A DNA stretch of 64,000 bases, from the NCBI GenBank assembly GCA_905250115.1, contig CAJNOI010000002.1:688771-752770 (forward strand). The letters are read 5' to 3'. The notes below the pieces were generated by a model that had not been told where the DNA came from, ran no database searches, and was given only the letters and a program-made list of their open reading frames with translations. The translations under genes were made by a program, and so were the position numbers. Shown one piece after another: positions 22,608 through 35,117 of this stretch. Source of the DNA: Adineta steineri (Eukaryota > Rotifera > Eurotatoria > Adinetida > Adinetidae). Within the stretch, counting starts at the first letter, position 1, and each line of letters begins with the position of its first letter.

Positions 22608-24077
22608 TCACATGATATCGATTTCTTTTCGTAATTGTTGAACTTGTTTTTCAAGTTTTTCTTCTGTATTTTTAATACGTTTATCAGTTATACGCTGTAA
22701 TGTTTGTACCGAATTTTCAAGTGATTCAAAACAAGTTCGCATTTCTTTTTTGACTTTATCTAAATTAGATACTGTTCGTTGATATCTATCATCGAAACGT
22801 TTATATACATCATGCTCGATAGACTAAAAATAAAAAATAAATTACAAAAATAAATATATGTTTTTATTCAAGAATGTTACTGTGTTATTTTGATTTAAAT
22901 CTCCCATAGCTCGTTTATAATGATCATCGACAGAAAAAGTCTTTCTTTCAAATTGCTGCATAGCATCATCAATACGTTTTTCATATCGCTCCTAAATATA
23001 TACATATATATATATAAATTTTTTTTTTTCATTCTTAAAAACATATGTTACATAATTATCTAATGACCGTTTAATTTCATCAAGTTTTTGATTGATACGT
23101 TGTTCATTTCGTTCTTGTTCACTAGATTTTTGAGCTTTACTTTGTAACATTTGACTACGAAGTTCATCGACAAATGCATGTGCACGAGAATCAGCTGTTG
23201 ATAATGCACGTGCCGTATCGGTTTCAAATGTACGTAGAAGAACTTGTTGTTCATTAAACATTCGATCAATACGTTGAGTTAATGTTGAAATCTATGAGAA
23301 AAATTAATAATATTTTCAAATATTATATATATACATACACATATAAATAATTATTTTTTTTGATACTAATTACTTAAAAATTTGATAATTAATTAATGAG
23401 ATTCATTTATAGATCGATTTTTTATTAAATACCAGAAAATATTATTATATATATATTTTAGAAACTTAAAAATCAGAATATAAACAAAACAATTTTTTTA
23501 TGTAGCTGAAAATTTTCATTTGTATCCAAATAAATTAAATTCAAGTCATAATAGATTAATGATTATTTATTGGGAAACTAAAATCTATTAAACTAAATTT
23601 TTCATATAATCACTTGATTTTTTCATAAGAAAAAAATATAAATATAAATCATTTTTTTTAATTCAAATTTTCAATGTTTGTTTTGATAGACTAGCATTTA
23701 CGAATATTTAATAAATTCATTTGTTTTTCTTTGTTCATATGAAATATATAAGACAAAAAATAAGATTTTACTTCTGCTTTTAATTCTTGTTGACGTTGTA
23801 CGCTTGATCGATTGAATTCTTGTTGATTATTAATAGCTTCTCGAAGTCCATGAGAAATTTGTTCAATATCAACTTGTAATTTTTGTATAACTGTATCTGC
23901 TCTAGATAATTTTATTTGTAAATCCATATTAAATGAACGAAGTTGATCATCTTGTGATTGTTGACGTGCATCTGCTTGTGCTAATGCAGATTCACGTATT
24001 GACATTTGATTAACAAGTGATTCAACATCATTATTTAATTTTTTACAAACAGCTGATAATACTTGAAATTGATCCAT
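22608..24077 (-). CDS. FAM81: FAM81-family coiled-coil protein
   Basis: A small spliced gene whose exons (about 24077-23774, 23292-23053, 22992-22880 and 22825-22608) encode a nearly continuous coiled coil of some 290 residues with no membrane segment or enzyme motif. The spacing of KKLNNDVESLVNQMSIRE, LSRADTVIQKLQVDIE, LKAEISTLTQRID and the C-terminal KQVQQLRKEIDIM can be laid along human FAM81A (for example VKQLNRDIEVLQEQIRARD, ISQLLNRVD and KQIQLM) with good register, which is why I assign it to this family. Human FAM81A/B are poorly characterised coiled-coil proteins, FAM81A being linked to postsynaptic condensates. The protein lacks the extra N-terminal residues of the human form. The intron near 23293-23773 is long (about 480 bp) for this locus. 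Alternative: an unrelated coiled-coil protein with similar heptads. Confidence 0.65.
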
Positions 24078-24884
24078 AAATATTTTTCAATAGCTTTCTT
24101 TTTTCCAATAAAATCTCATAACTACTAATAATCGTTTTCATTCATCTCAATTAGGTTACTATGCAACAACCTTGTAATTATAATGTGTTAAACAACATTT
24201 TTAGTTTTATTGAAGATGGCGCTGAAAGATGTTCAAATGATATATATATTATTTTAGTGTTAAAAAAGTAGATGATTATCTTGAAATTACATTCACATAG
24301 AAGTTTAAAAATGAACAGAAAAAAAATAAATGACAATAGAGATTTTTAAAGAAAAATAAATTCATACAATAATATTTCACAACAGAACAATAGAGAAAAA
24401 CAAAAACAATTAAAACTTTTTTTGATATTATTAAATGTGTCATTTGTATTATTGATATATATGTATTCATAGACTATATGAAAATGTTTTTATCAAAAAT
24501 TATGTACACTATCAATATTCAAGAATAATAATAATAATAGTCCGAATGAAAGGAAGACTAACATGATAGATAGTTTAAAGAAAATCTCTGTTCATTACGA
24601 ACATAAATCTAAATTATTCAATGTATATTGATAGTGACTACTAGTAACAGATAAATAAAGAAATAAAGAATGAAACATTCAAATTATCAAAAATAAACAT
24701 TGACAAGAAAGAAAGCATTAAGAAGTATGTTATGATTTGTTTTGTAAAATAGATAATTATTCTCTCTTTTGTATATCGACACAGAACATTCACAATCAAA
24801 ATGTATACGTAAATAAGAAGAAAAAAAAATAATAAATAAAAACTAAGTAAACAAAAAAAAAGTAGATATGATTAACAATTATTG
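24078..24884. other. intergenic region between FAM81 and rabphilin genes
   Basis: About 0.8 kb of AT-rich DNA holding the presumed FAM81 promoter and the rabphilin 3' end. No additional gene was recognised. Confidence 0.5.
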
Positions 24885-27800
24885 CTATCGAGATGTCTGA
24901 GAATCTTGTTGTCGTAATGATGATGAACGATATTCCTCTGGTTTTAATTTATGCCACATATCAATCCATTGTTCAGGTGATTTTATCATTAATAACCAAT
25001 GTTTTAATTCATCACCAGATGCTGATTGTCCTAATTCAAAACCACCTAAAGAAAAATATCATTAAAATAAGATAAAAACGGTATCTTTAGGAAGGAAATC
25101 ATCAATATATAAATCGTTAACCTTAAGAACGGAAATCGCTTGAATCATTAGAAAATCTCCCTGTCTTTCTTTCTTATTAAGGTTAAGATCAATTAAAAAC
25201 GAAAAAAGTCTTCGTTCATTGATTTTATTTTGTAGAATTTCTCGCAAAAATATACTCAATGACTTTCGCTTGACAGGAAAAGGAAACACTAATCGTCGAA
25301 GAAAATTACAGTTATTAATTCTTGCCTAGCAGATATATGCATGATTTTTGCTTACTTTTCCTGATATTTTATTAACTATAAAAAATTGAAGTTCTCAATC
25401 TATTAATAAGCAAAAATATATTTACCGATATAATCATCTCGTTTTCCTACATCTTTATCATAAACAGTGATTTGTAATGTTTTACTAATTAATTCTGCAA
25501 ATGGTATATGTGAAAAAATAAATTCTTCATTATATTCAGGTTGTAATGTATGTTTTTTAACTGTTGTTTTAAAATTTGATTTTGAATTTGTATCAGTTGA
25601 TGGATATAAGAATAATTTACAATATGGATCTGATGTTTGACCAAAATCCATAGGTAATAATTGACTACCACGAACAATTTTTACATGAAAATTACATGTT
25701 AATTTGGAATAAAAAAGACTAAGAAGAATTTTTCCACGTTCATTTTTATCTTCATCAGTACAAAACTAAAAACATATTAATAACAAAATAACAAATAAAT
25801 AAATAACAACTATTAATGCCATATAAATACAATACAATAACAAATAAGCATAATTAAATTAAATTTAACAACAATGTGAACGACAATAGAATTTATTATT
25901 TCATTACCTCAGTATCCTAACAAATAGAAAAGAAGTGTAAGTGTATATATGGTATTAATGAATGGGGAAAAAGTGAAAAAGAATGTTTTCTGTTTTGTTT
26001 TTGGGGGTATTACTTACATCAGTTTTATTTTGTAAATAAATAGAAAAAGCTTCTTTAACATCGGGTTTAATTGTTGATAGTTTTAAACGATATTCACCAA
26101 GAAAATCTGCACCGAGTGAATCTTCATCAAGAACAGTAAATCTTTATAGAAAGAAATATTTTAAAATATGAAAATAAGTTTTTTTCTTTTGATCTAACTT
26201 GAGCGATTTTGTTTTTATATCATCCAATGATATTCCATGATAAACAAGAGTTTCATCAAAATCTGGATTTAATGTTCGACGAATAGTATGACTACGTAAT
26301 TTCGTTGCCTAATAGAAAGTATTTTAATAGAAAATTCATATTATTAAATATATAAATATTTACTTTAGCAACACCAGGTACAAGATGTAATTTAACATAA
26401 GGATCTGAAAGTCCATTTGAATCAGCTGAACGTAAACTTCGTGCTCGTATTAATGTTATTGTTAAAATATTAAATGCTTCTCTCCAAATAATATCAAAAT
26501 CAAGTAAACCCAATCCTTTAAAAACAAAAAATATTTAGTTAAATTAATTGTTAAAAGAAATTAATTCGAACATACCACAATCATCAGCTATTGATGAGGA
26601 ATTAATAATAATAGATGATAAAGGACGCATACTTGTTGGTGATGATGATGATGTTGTTACTGTTGTAGTAGATGTAATTAATGGAATTGATGATGGATAT
26701 GATAATGATGATACTGTTGGTGACGTTGGTGGTTGAGATGTAGAACGTATATGAGATTTTGGAATATATTCGTCAATAGGAACATCTAAAAATATATTTT
26801 ATTTTTGAATTTAATTATCAAATATTTTTTACCTTTTAAACTTCGGTCATCTGTTTTAAATGATTCGATACTTTCATCACGATCTTTTTCAACTATCAAA
26901 CTTGTATTATCATAATTTTGTTGAGATGGATTTACAGTTGTATAATGATTACTTAATGGTGCTAAAGTTTAAGAATAAAATTTTTTGTTTTTTTTTTTTC
27001 AATCAAAATTCTAACCTGTATTTGGAGAGGGCAATCGATTAAATCGACTACAACTACTTTGTCGATCATCTGAACTTGAATCATCATCAATTGATATACT
27101 GTCACTTTTTGTAGTAACTGATGATAAAGCTGATGCGGACGGTTTTACATTCGAAGGTAAAGTTGAACGCGAAGGCAAGGCACGAAAAAACCAAGCACCT
27201 GATTTTTTCCATAACTAAATAAAAAAAAATATTGTGTTTTCCAAAAAACAACAGAAAAATAAAAGATGTAATATTACCTCACGATTTTCACTACATATTT
27301 TACATAATGATATGACTTGTTGATTATAAACAGTTTCAATAGAACATTTATTGCACACAGACTAATATATAAAAAAAGATTAATATTTTTCGTAAAAAAA
27401 GGAAAATTTCATTTTTTTCTTACTTTATGACAATCAATACAAGATACAGATGATACACCTAACATGCCAAAACCATCTGCACATAAAACACATTGAGATG
27501 AACCATTCCCAGTAGCATGTTTTTTCATATTATCGAGACGATCAAAAAGTTTTCTTTAAAAATATTTTCAACAATTAACATTATGAATACTTAGTTTACT
27601 CAGTCATACCCGACTCGTTCTTGTTCAATGAGTTCAATACGTTGAGCTCGTTCAAGTACTTTTTTAATTCTTTCCATTTCTTCATCACGTAATGATTGAT
27701 TGCCATTTGTTGCCGCATTTGTTGCTGCAGCAGCCGCACTACCAAAACGACTTGAAGGTGCTGCACTAGCACTACGTGTTGCTGGACGACCTGTATGAAA

Positions 27801-27932
27801 TGACCATCCAGAATTAAGTCTAGAAAAATAAAAAATAATATAAACAATTTTTCTTTTATTATTTTACTTTGCTCGAAGTTGTAATTGTCGATCATTTGGG
27901 CATACAAATGATCCGTTACCAACGTCCTTCAT
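24885..27932 (-). CDS. RPH3A: rabphilin-like protein (Rab-binding zinc-finger domain plus two C2 domains)
   Basis: Effector of Rab3/Rab27 in regulated secretion, acting on vesicle membranes through Ca2+- and lipid-binding C2 domains. The N-terminus (MKDVGNGSFVCPNDRQLQ) leads into LNSGWSFHTG and an amphipathic helix. Next is a FYVE-like zinc finger (CVLCADGFGMLG, CIDCHK, VCNKCSIET, LCKIC) and the Rab-binding WKKSGAWFFRALP (SGAWFF is diagnostic). A Ser-rich disordered linker follows. C2A reads SLRSADSNGLSDPYVKLHLVPG, with TIRRTLNPDFDETLVYHG after the next intron. C2B reads MDFGQTSDPYCKLFLYP, KKHTLQPEYNEEF and YDKDVGKRDDYIG, ending ELKHWLLMIKSPEQWIDMWHKL. Several Ca2+-ligand Asp are present in both C2 domains. 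The domain order matches vertebrate rabphilin-3A, with a shorter linker. About a dozen short GT-AG introns. The start is chosen by match to the family's N-terminal layout. Synaptotagmin-like proteins are excluded by the zinc finger. Confidence 0.93.
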
Positions 27933-28998
27933 TTAGGCGAATTGTTACTTCATTTAACCATGAATATAAAAGAAATATTTATAAATAAAAGTGTTCACAT
28001 TCCAGGTATCTTGAACAGGAATAAAAAAGGAAAAATATTAAAGACTAATAAAATGATTAGTTAGAAAGGAAAAAAAAGAATTGTTGAGCGCTACTATCTT
28101 TTTTAGAGAAACGTTGATATAAGTGACAAATGATTGTTATGTGCAAAAAAAAAAGGAAAAAGAAAAAAATATATATAATATAGAAAATCTGATCGTTTGC
28201 CGCATTGCATAGTCAAGGAAAGAAAAATGAGATCGAGATCTCATTGACAATAAACGTATTTATATTCGATTTATCAAACATATTTTTTTCTATTACTTCA
28301 TAAAAAAAATAAAACATATTGAACGAGAAAACTAGACGTCTCGGCAGTTGATGAAAAGGTGACGACCTATAATATTCTTTATTAAAAAAAATATAGATAG
28401 ATTCTTTCAATATTGTTTTCCATTACACATGAAGACAATGTTTTCTAGACTACGCACATATTTGCTCATTATTTCATATTATCCCTTGGCATATCGAATT
28501 TGCATGTATCCCTAGAATCATGCATCTAATCTAGATTGAGAATTATGACCATTTTTCTGCTTCTACGCATGCCTATTGCATTCATGATGAGAACAAAAAA
28601 AAAGATATTCATCAATTGATGCTTCTCTATCTTACTAATCAATCGACCTTGCCGATTTTTATAACTAAGACGAATAGGAGAGAAAAAAAAAGGGAAATTA
28701 TATCTAGGGTTAACTTCAATTATTGGTTATCAATAAAGTCAACTATTTGTAAGTACACACAGATTCAAATCTCAATAGAAATCGACAATTATTGTCTTTC
28801 AACTTTTTTTTCTTTGTTCATTGTTATAATAAAACAAGACAATCACTTGAGATTTAGTAATGTTTGACTATTGCTGTTAGTACTATTGTTGAAAAGATAC
28901 AATTCCCACATTGCATGTCTCAAATTAGAAACGTAATCAAACAAGCAACAAAGCCTTCATTGAACCACGACAGCAATGGATGGCGACGGAAACACGCA

Positions 28999-29001
28999 CA
29001 T

Positions 29002-29040
<39 letters not shown>

Positions 29041-29041
29041 C
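28999..29041. repeat. (AC)n(AT)n compound microsatellite
   Basis: About ten AC units directly followed by about ten AT units. Confidence 0.9.
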
Positions 29042-29679
29042 ATTATACCGGTCGGATAAAACGGGAAATGAATGACGGTACCTAGTATACTACAAGATGC
29101 TCAACGCTCGATAGAAAAAAACAAGAACACTCGTTAGAAAACGCATTTAAGCGTATATCCTCATCTATAAGAGAAATGCCAGAGAAAAAAAAGATTATCG
29201 AAAAAAAGACGAAGAAAAAAAAAAGAAAGAATAAATAGAGGAAAATGTCTCATTTTACCTACTTCATATAAAGCGTACAGAAATTAGGTATATAAGAAAG
29301 AACAAAAAGAAAAATTAAAAATATATATTTATATATATGTCTTTTTAAAAAAAGGATCTAATTAGTAAATTGTGACAAACAATACTAAAATGAACGTACA
29401 CATGCATACGTCTGCTTTAGTTTAAGTGGCGGTAAAACTACTGCCATTTTTTTCTGTCAGCATATCTTGAAGTGTGTCGATTAGCCTACGGGCTGAAGCC
29501 TACTAACACTTCTTCTCTTCTTGCTTGAGTAACTCAAACAACAAGGAAAACATCATAAGCATTAACGCATGCAATAATAGTAGTTACAACATACATGAAA
29601 ACAATCCTCAGGATGAAAACTCTTTCCCATATCCGACCAGTTCGACTATGTTTCTTTACTATACTCACTCTCACTTAGT

Positions 29680-29840
29680 CACTCACTCTCTCTCTCTCCC
29701 TCTCTTTTGTTCCCAACAGACAGTGACAACAACACACAACAATAGAATGAAAAAATAGAACCGTGTCTCTCGTTCTTCTTTTCTATATCTTTCCTTCTTT
29801 CTCGGTCTCTCTCTCTCTCCCTTCCTCTCTCTCTCATTTC
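29680..29840. repeat. CT-rich (polypyrimidine) simple-sequence region
   Basis: Two CT-rich runs (about 29685-29705 and 29788-29838) flank a mixed segment. Confidence 0.8.
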
Positions 29841-31001
29841 TTATTTCCTTTTTTGTCTTGTAAATACGCGACAATTATAGAAGAAACTGAATATATGCAC
29901 TGATGTTAATCATATTTGATGATGAATGAAAAATATATTTGTCATTTGATATAAATATCTAGCTTATTATGATTATTATCAATATTATTGTAAGTTATAA
30001 GGCATAAAAAATGTACTGATATATATATATATACACTTTGCTATATTTATATTTCTTTCATATTATCAACCTGTAATTTTAAACAATGGTAACAAGAACA
30101 ACAATCTATTAATAATAAAAAAGAAAATGCATAGCAGAGAACGGTGCATTCATATGTGTCTTAGAGTCATGATGTCTTTTTTTTTTATTCTTTTGTTTTG
30201 TTGCGTGTTTATTAAGATGATTACTATGGACGGTCTATAAATGACGAGTATGAGCTGTATTCAGTAACTAGATTGTTTCATTGCCATTTTATTTGCTGAC
30301 AAATGTACATCATGAAACTGTCAACCTTTCTAGATAGCATCGTATTTACTACAAAATATTTCTACACATTGAAATATTCTTTTAGATTATTAATATGATG
30401 AATAATGTTCTATTTATAAGCAATGAAAATTAGCCGGAAAAAAAAGAAGATAGTTTTTTTTTAGAATGAAGAAAAAAAAAAGTTTTAATAAATGATGTAA
30501 TTTATAAGGGCATTTGTATATATACGTTTAGTTCTTATTAGAAAAATTATATCGACGTCAGAATGATGAATTCATATAAAAATATTTTTCTCTAAAGATC
30601 TTAAAGAATATTTTGTCATTCTATATTCGTACGAAGACATGAATTCACACATTAAAATTAGAGATGATATATTTTATGTAGATCATATTTCATTATCATC
30701 GACTCATCTAATGTATTAATCTAATTGAAAACCACTATATATATATAGATAGATGTCAAAACAAGTCAATTGTAGTTGACTTTATAATTATGATAGTTTT
30801 TCTTTTTTTTTTTTTTAGAAAATTTCAATAAAAAAAAATATATTTATTTATTTTATTTTTGTCGGTTTTTTTTCCTATTCTTTCTATTAAATTATGTCAA
30901 AGTCAATTGATCTTATTCCGATTCTAGCATATTCTCATTTTTCTAAGTATATTCTTTGAGATAATTATCTTTTCAATTATAAATTGATATAGTATCGACT
31001 A

Positions 31002-31057
31002 TAGAAGAAGAAGAAGAAAAATAATAATAATAATAATAATAATAAGAAGAAGAAGAA
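31002..31057. repeat. compound trinucleotide microsatellite GAA/ATA/AGA
   Basis: Several GAA units pass into about eight ATA units and back to AGA units. Confidence 0.85.
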
Positions 31058-31356
31058 TTAATCTCATTTTGATTCATGAATAAAAATATGATAATTAAAA
31101 CAAATAATTAATATTCAAAATCTAATTCATTGTCATGTTTATCCTGTTTCAAAATCTCGTTTATTATTCATCATCATGATATCCGTCAATCTAATGACAT
31201 ATGTGATTGATTTATTTATAAGGAAGAAAAAGAAATTACAGTAATGTAAAGAATAAAGAATCAGTATTGAATATTTGAAATATAAGAATGATTTTATTTT
31301 GTTATATAAAAAAGATTAACTAGCTTTAAGCTTGTTTTTTTTATTTTGATTATTGA

Positions 31357-33587
31357 TTAACGATTATATTCATAATCACAATAACTTGGACCATTTTCTG
31401 GTGAAGCTGGAATACCACGTCTGACATATCGACAACGATGTTCTTCAAATCGAGGTTTTGCAACAGCAGGATCCTTTACGTCAGCTGCTGACCATAAACG
31501 TTCTGCAATACTGAAAGCTCTTGGCCACATTCTTGAAATAAGATTTGTAGCATCAACAAATTCTAAATATATATATATTTTAGTACTTTTTTTTGCTTCT
31601 ATCTGTGACAACTTACCACCCCATAAACAAGCTTCGCCACCGACAACTAATTTCTTTTGTTCATCAGTACCTATACATGAAATCATGTTATTTATTAATA
31701 TTATGCAGTAAAAATTTTACCATTAAAATTATGTGGATCACACATATAATATTTAACCCAATCAGAACCATAGGAAATATAATCTAAATACCTAAAATTA
31801 ATATTATTCTTCAATTAAATATTACACATATATATATATTTTATTCACGTACCAACATGTTGATAAAAGAGTACGATAGCCTAATTTAGTAACACGTTCT
31901 AATTCTTGTGGATATGGATCCTATAAATAGAATAAATTCATTTATAATCAATTTGTTTCTTTTTTTTGTTCTTATTTAACCTTCCAAACTTCAACAACAG
32001 TATCAGCTTTTACTGTTACATTATTATCAATAATTTCTTGCCATACAGTATAACCTTTTCCTGTTGCACCAACAATATCAACGACACTAAAAAATAAATC
32101 AAAATTTTCCTAATATATATATACATCTTTTCTTCGAAATAATCTACTTTTGCATATAATATTGTTCAAGTAATGAATAATCAGTTCCAAATCCCATTTT
32201 AAGCATAAAAGCTTGAACATCTGGATTACTTCTCCTATAAAGATATACATATTTTTAATATTATTTATCTATATTAAAAATCTTACCAACAATCAAAATC
32301 AACTTCATCACCACCTAAATGCATATAATGATCAGGAAAAACACTAGCAACTTCACTGAACAATTTTTTTAAGAAATCAAATGTTGTATTTCGACTTGGA
32401 TCCATTGGTCCGAATTCGTCATTTGGTTTTCCTCCACTATAACAATGTGTTAGAATATCAATAGCTAATCCCCATGATTGTGTATGACCTAATCATAGAC
32501 AAACAATTTCATTTTATTTTCTTCTAGTTCTTATTTTTTTGATGTTTTCAAACCTGGTGAATCAAATTCCACAACAACACGAATACCACGTTGACGTGCA
32601 AATTCAATTAAACCAGCGATGTCATCTTGTGAATAAACATGTGCTTGATTATATGCTCCTGCAAGACTGATTTCAGGAAATGTGCGTGATTCATAAGGAA
32701 ATGATTGATCATCAACAATATGAAAATGAAGGACATTCAATTTACTTTCTGCCATAGCTTCCTAAAAATTTTACAAAATAATTATATTTTAATTTAAATC
32801 TAAAGAATTATTTATTTACCAAATTCATTTTTAATGTTTTGACTGAAATGAAATGACGTGATGTATCAACAAGTATTCCTCGATGTTTAAAACGAGGAAA
32901 ATCATTGATCATTGTATTATTAACAGCAAACTTAAATTAAAAAGAAACAAAGAAATTAAAAGAAAACAAAATGTTCAATTAAATTTACTCCGAGATTATC
33001 ATCAGCATAAATAATTTGACTGAATGTTTCAAGACCACGAAGAGCACCCCAAATTGTTATAGATTCAAGCATAGCACTATCAGAATCGATAGTAAGTGAA
33101 TCTTAAATAAGAAATAGAATAATTCTTAATAAGAATGAATAGATCGTTATGCTTTACATGATTCATCAGATTCAAGACTTGGATATTGTTCGCAAGGCTG
33201 TTGAATATGAACATTAAGTCGTTTAAGTAGTGTTGCATCTTGAAGATCAGCTAAACTTATTTTTGGTTCAATTTGTTTTTCATGTTTGGCTAATTCTGGA
33301 TCAAGAATATGATTTAAATAAGTTTGTGGAAAAAAAATAATTCTATAATAACGATCGAATGCACTTGTAAGAAGATCACATGATTGACTTGTTGAATTCA
33401 CCATAAAATGAAAGGCAGATGGATGTACAGCATATTGTTGTGAAGTTGTTTTAATTGTTTGTGGTTTTGGCCACGGTTGTCCCACAGTTGGTTTAACATC
33501 AAATATATTTAAAGAACCACGAGGTTGTTTACCATGACTGTAAGATATCACAGCCAATAAAAACAGTAAGATAATAGGTAATCGCAT
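31357..33587 (-). CDS. HEXB: beta-hexosaminidase, GH20 (lysosomal HEXA/HEXB type)
   Basis: Hydrolyses terminal N-acetylhexosamine from glycoconjugates in lysosomes or after secretion. The N-terminus from 33587 is a signal peptide ([20 protein letters not shown]). An N-terminal GH20b-like domain follows ([22 protein letters not shown], then [15 protein letters not shown]). The TIM barrel carries [33 protein letters not shown], the catalytic Asp-Glu in [34 protein letters not shown] and GGEACLWGE. The C-terminus has [16 protein letters not shown] and ends [16 protein letters not shown] then CDYEYNR, as in animal HEXA/HEXB. About ten short introns. All catalytic and substrate-pocket residues visible in the family (Arg, His, Asp-Glu, Trp, Tyr) are retained. 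HEXA and HEXB cannot be separated by eye; the symbol is a family label. Confidence 0.95.
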
Positions 33588-35117
33588 TATTATCTTGAAC
33601 AAAAAAAAAATTAAAAGAATATTTTATAAGTTTAGGTTCTATTTTAATTTTCATTTGTCATTCTTTTTATACCATCTGAACGTGATTAAATATTTATTAT
33701 GTATATATATATAGTGAAAAGGTAATATGTAAGATATTTGTACATCGATAGCATCAAAAGGATTTTATTGATGAACATATATTAGAATACTAGCTTGTGG
33801 TTTTATTTTCACTATATTGCTATTTGAAAAAAAGTAAAGGACAGTGATATAAGTCTCGATGAAATTCTTCTGAAGAATAGTAATGATATTACTATCTTCA
33901 ATTATCTATCTTTGATATCTACGAGTGTTAAATATTATATAAATATTTAAAAAGATCTCTAAATGCAGCCGACATGATATAACACCTTTCACATATATGC
34001 TGATAATGAGTATAATGTAGGTAAGAGGTTAACCGCTCCTCTTTCTTTCTCTCTCTCTACTAGTTAGTGATGAAAGATATTAGTGACTACGTCCTTGTCT
34101 TTTATCACAGTTAAATATTACTTTATCTTAATATAACGAATGATTCTTTTATTTGCAAAGTGTATAATTTTAGACTATTTGCTGTAAAGATAAACTTCTT
34201 CTACCAGGTAATGTAAATAAGGGACAGTTAGAAATCTAGAACTTGTTCGTTTGGCTACTATTCTTTGTAACATCATTTTACTCAAAACAAAATATTGTAT
34301 AAAACATCTGCAGCTGTGTTTGTTCAATAAATTGTTAATAAATATTACGAGTCTGTTCTTTTTCCGGTTAATTTCATAAAAAACTATAAATCCTATGTCA
34401 ATTGGAAAATAATAACTATTGACAGTAAAACTATTCTTCCTCCCATTGTGCAATCAATAATTGAGTAAACTTCTGATTTATCATATATATATTACTCGTT
34501 TGTCGTTTAATAATAGAATAAATCGCTCACAAAAATCATTCAATTTTCTATGATTGATTGAAGGACTATACATCATAGTTTGTCAAACCCACAAGATTTA
34601 CTCTATGCTAATATATGAAGTATTAGAAAGAAACGATAATTCTAAGTAAACGATTTTGAATACAATGTGGTTAAAATACTAACAAGGACATTCTGTTATT
34701 GATATCAAATTCAGATACTATTTTATACAGAAGAATAAAAACTAATGTAGAAAGCCCTTCTAATCTATATTATGGTGACATCTTTTCATGTATCAGAAGT
34801 TTAAATTTAAGTCTTTATAACAGATTACAGTCAATATATGATAAGTATAATCTTCAAGTTTGTGTTTGTCATATATAAATATAAGAACACATGTTAGTTA
34901 AAGAATTGTCATATTACAAAAATCTCTTCTAAGCTCATTAGTTTTACCAGGCAAATGAAATATTTTCTCTAAATTCTAAATATATGTAGAAAAAGAAAAA
35001 TGATTAAAAACAATATCACAATGAAAAAAGTTTTTAATGTATACAAAACCATAATTTGTTCAACAATGGAAAAAAAAGAAAAAAATATCGAACAACTATT
35101 CAGATAAGTTTTTTTTA
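33588..35117. other. intergenic region between hexosaminidase and NKRF genes
   Basis: About 1.5 kb, AT-rich, containing the hexosaminidase promoter and the NKRF 3' flank. A minus-strand open frame at 34175-34453 shows no domain or splice context. Nothing else recognised. Confidence 0.5.

Larger units (their letters stand above)
27933..31356. other. 3.4 kb gene-free region with microsatellites
   Basis: Largest gap in the window. It holds an (AC)n(AT)n microsatellite (28999-29041), CT/GA-rich stretches (29680-29840) and a compound GAA/ATA tract (31002-31057). A less AT-rich patch at about 29420-29520 has no identifiable gene. Short open frames across the region run through simple repeats and are not credible. 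Presumably it includes the rabphilin promoter and the hexosaminidase 3' flank. Confidence 0.5.

Noticed and set aside
29683-29874. Arg/Glu-rich minus-strand open frame
   Set aside because: It is simply the translation of a GA/CT microsatellite.
27933-31356. Possible transposon or virus-like element in the large gene-free gap
   Set aside because: No terminal repeats, target-site duplication, or transposase, polymerase or capsid-like frame could be recognised; only simple repeats.
34175-34453. 92-codon minus-strand frame between hexosaminidase and NKRF
   Set aside because: No homology, no acceptable start context and no conserved features seen.
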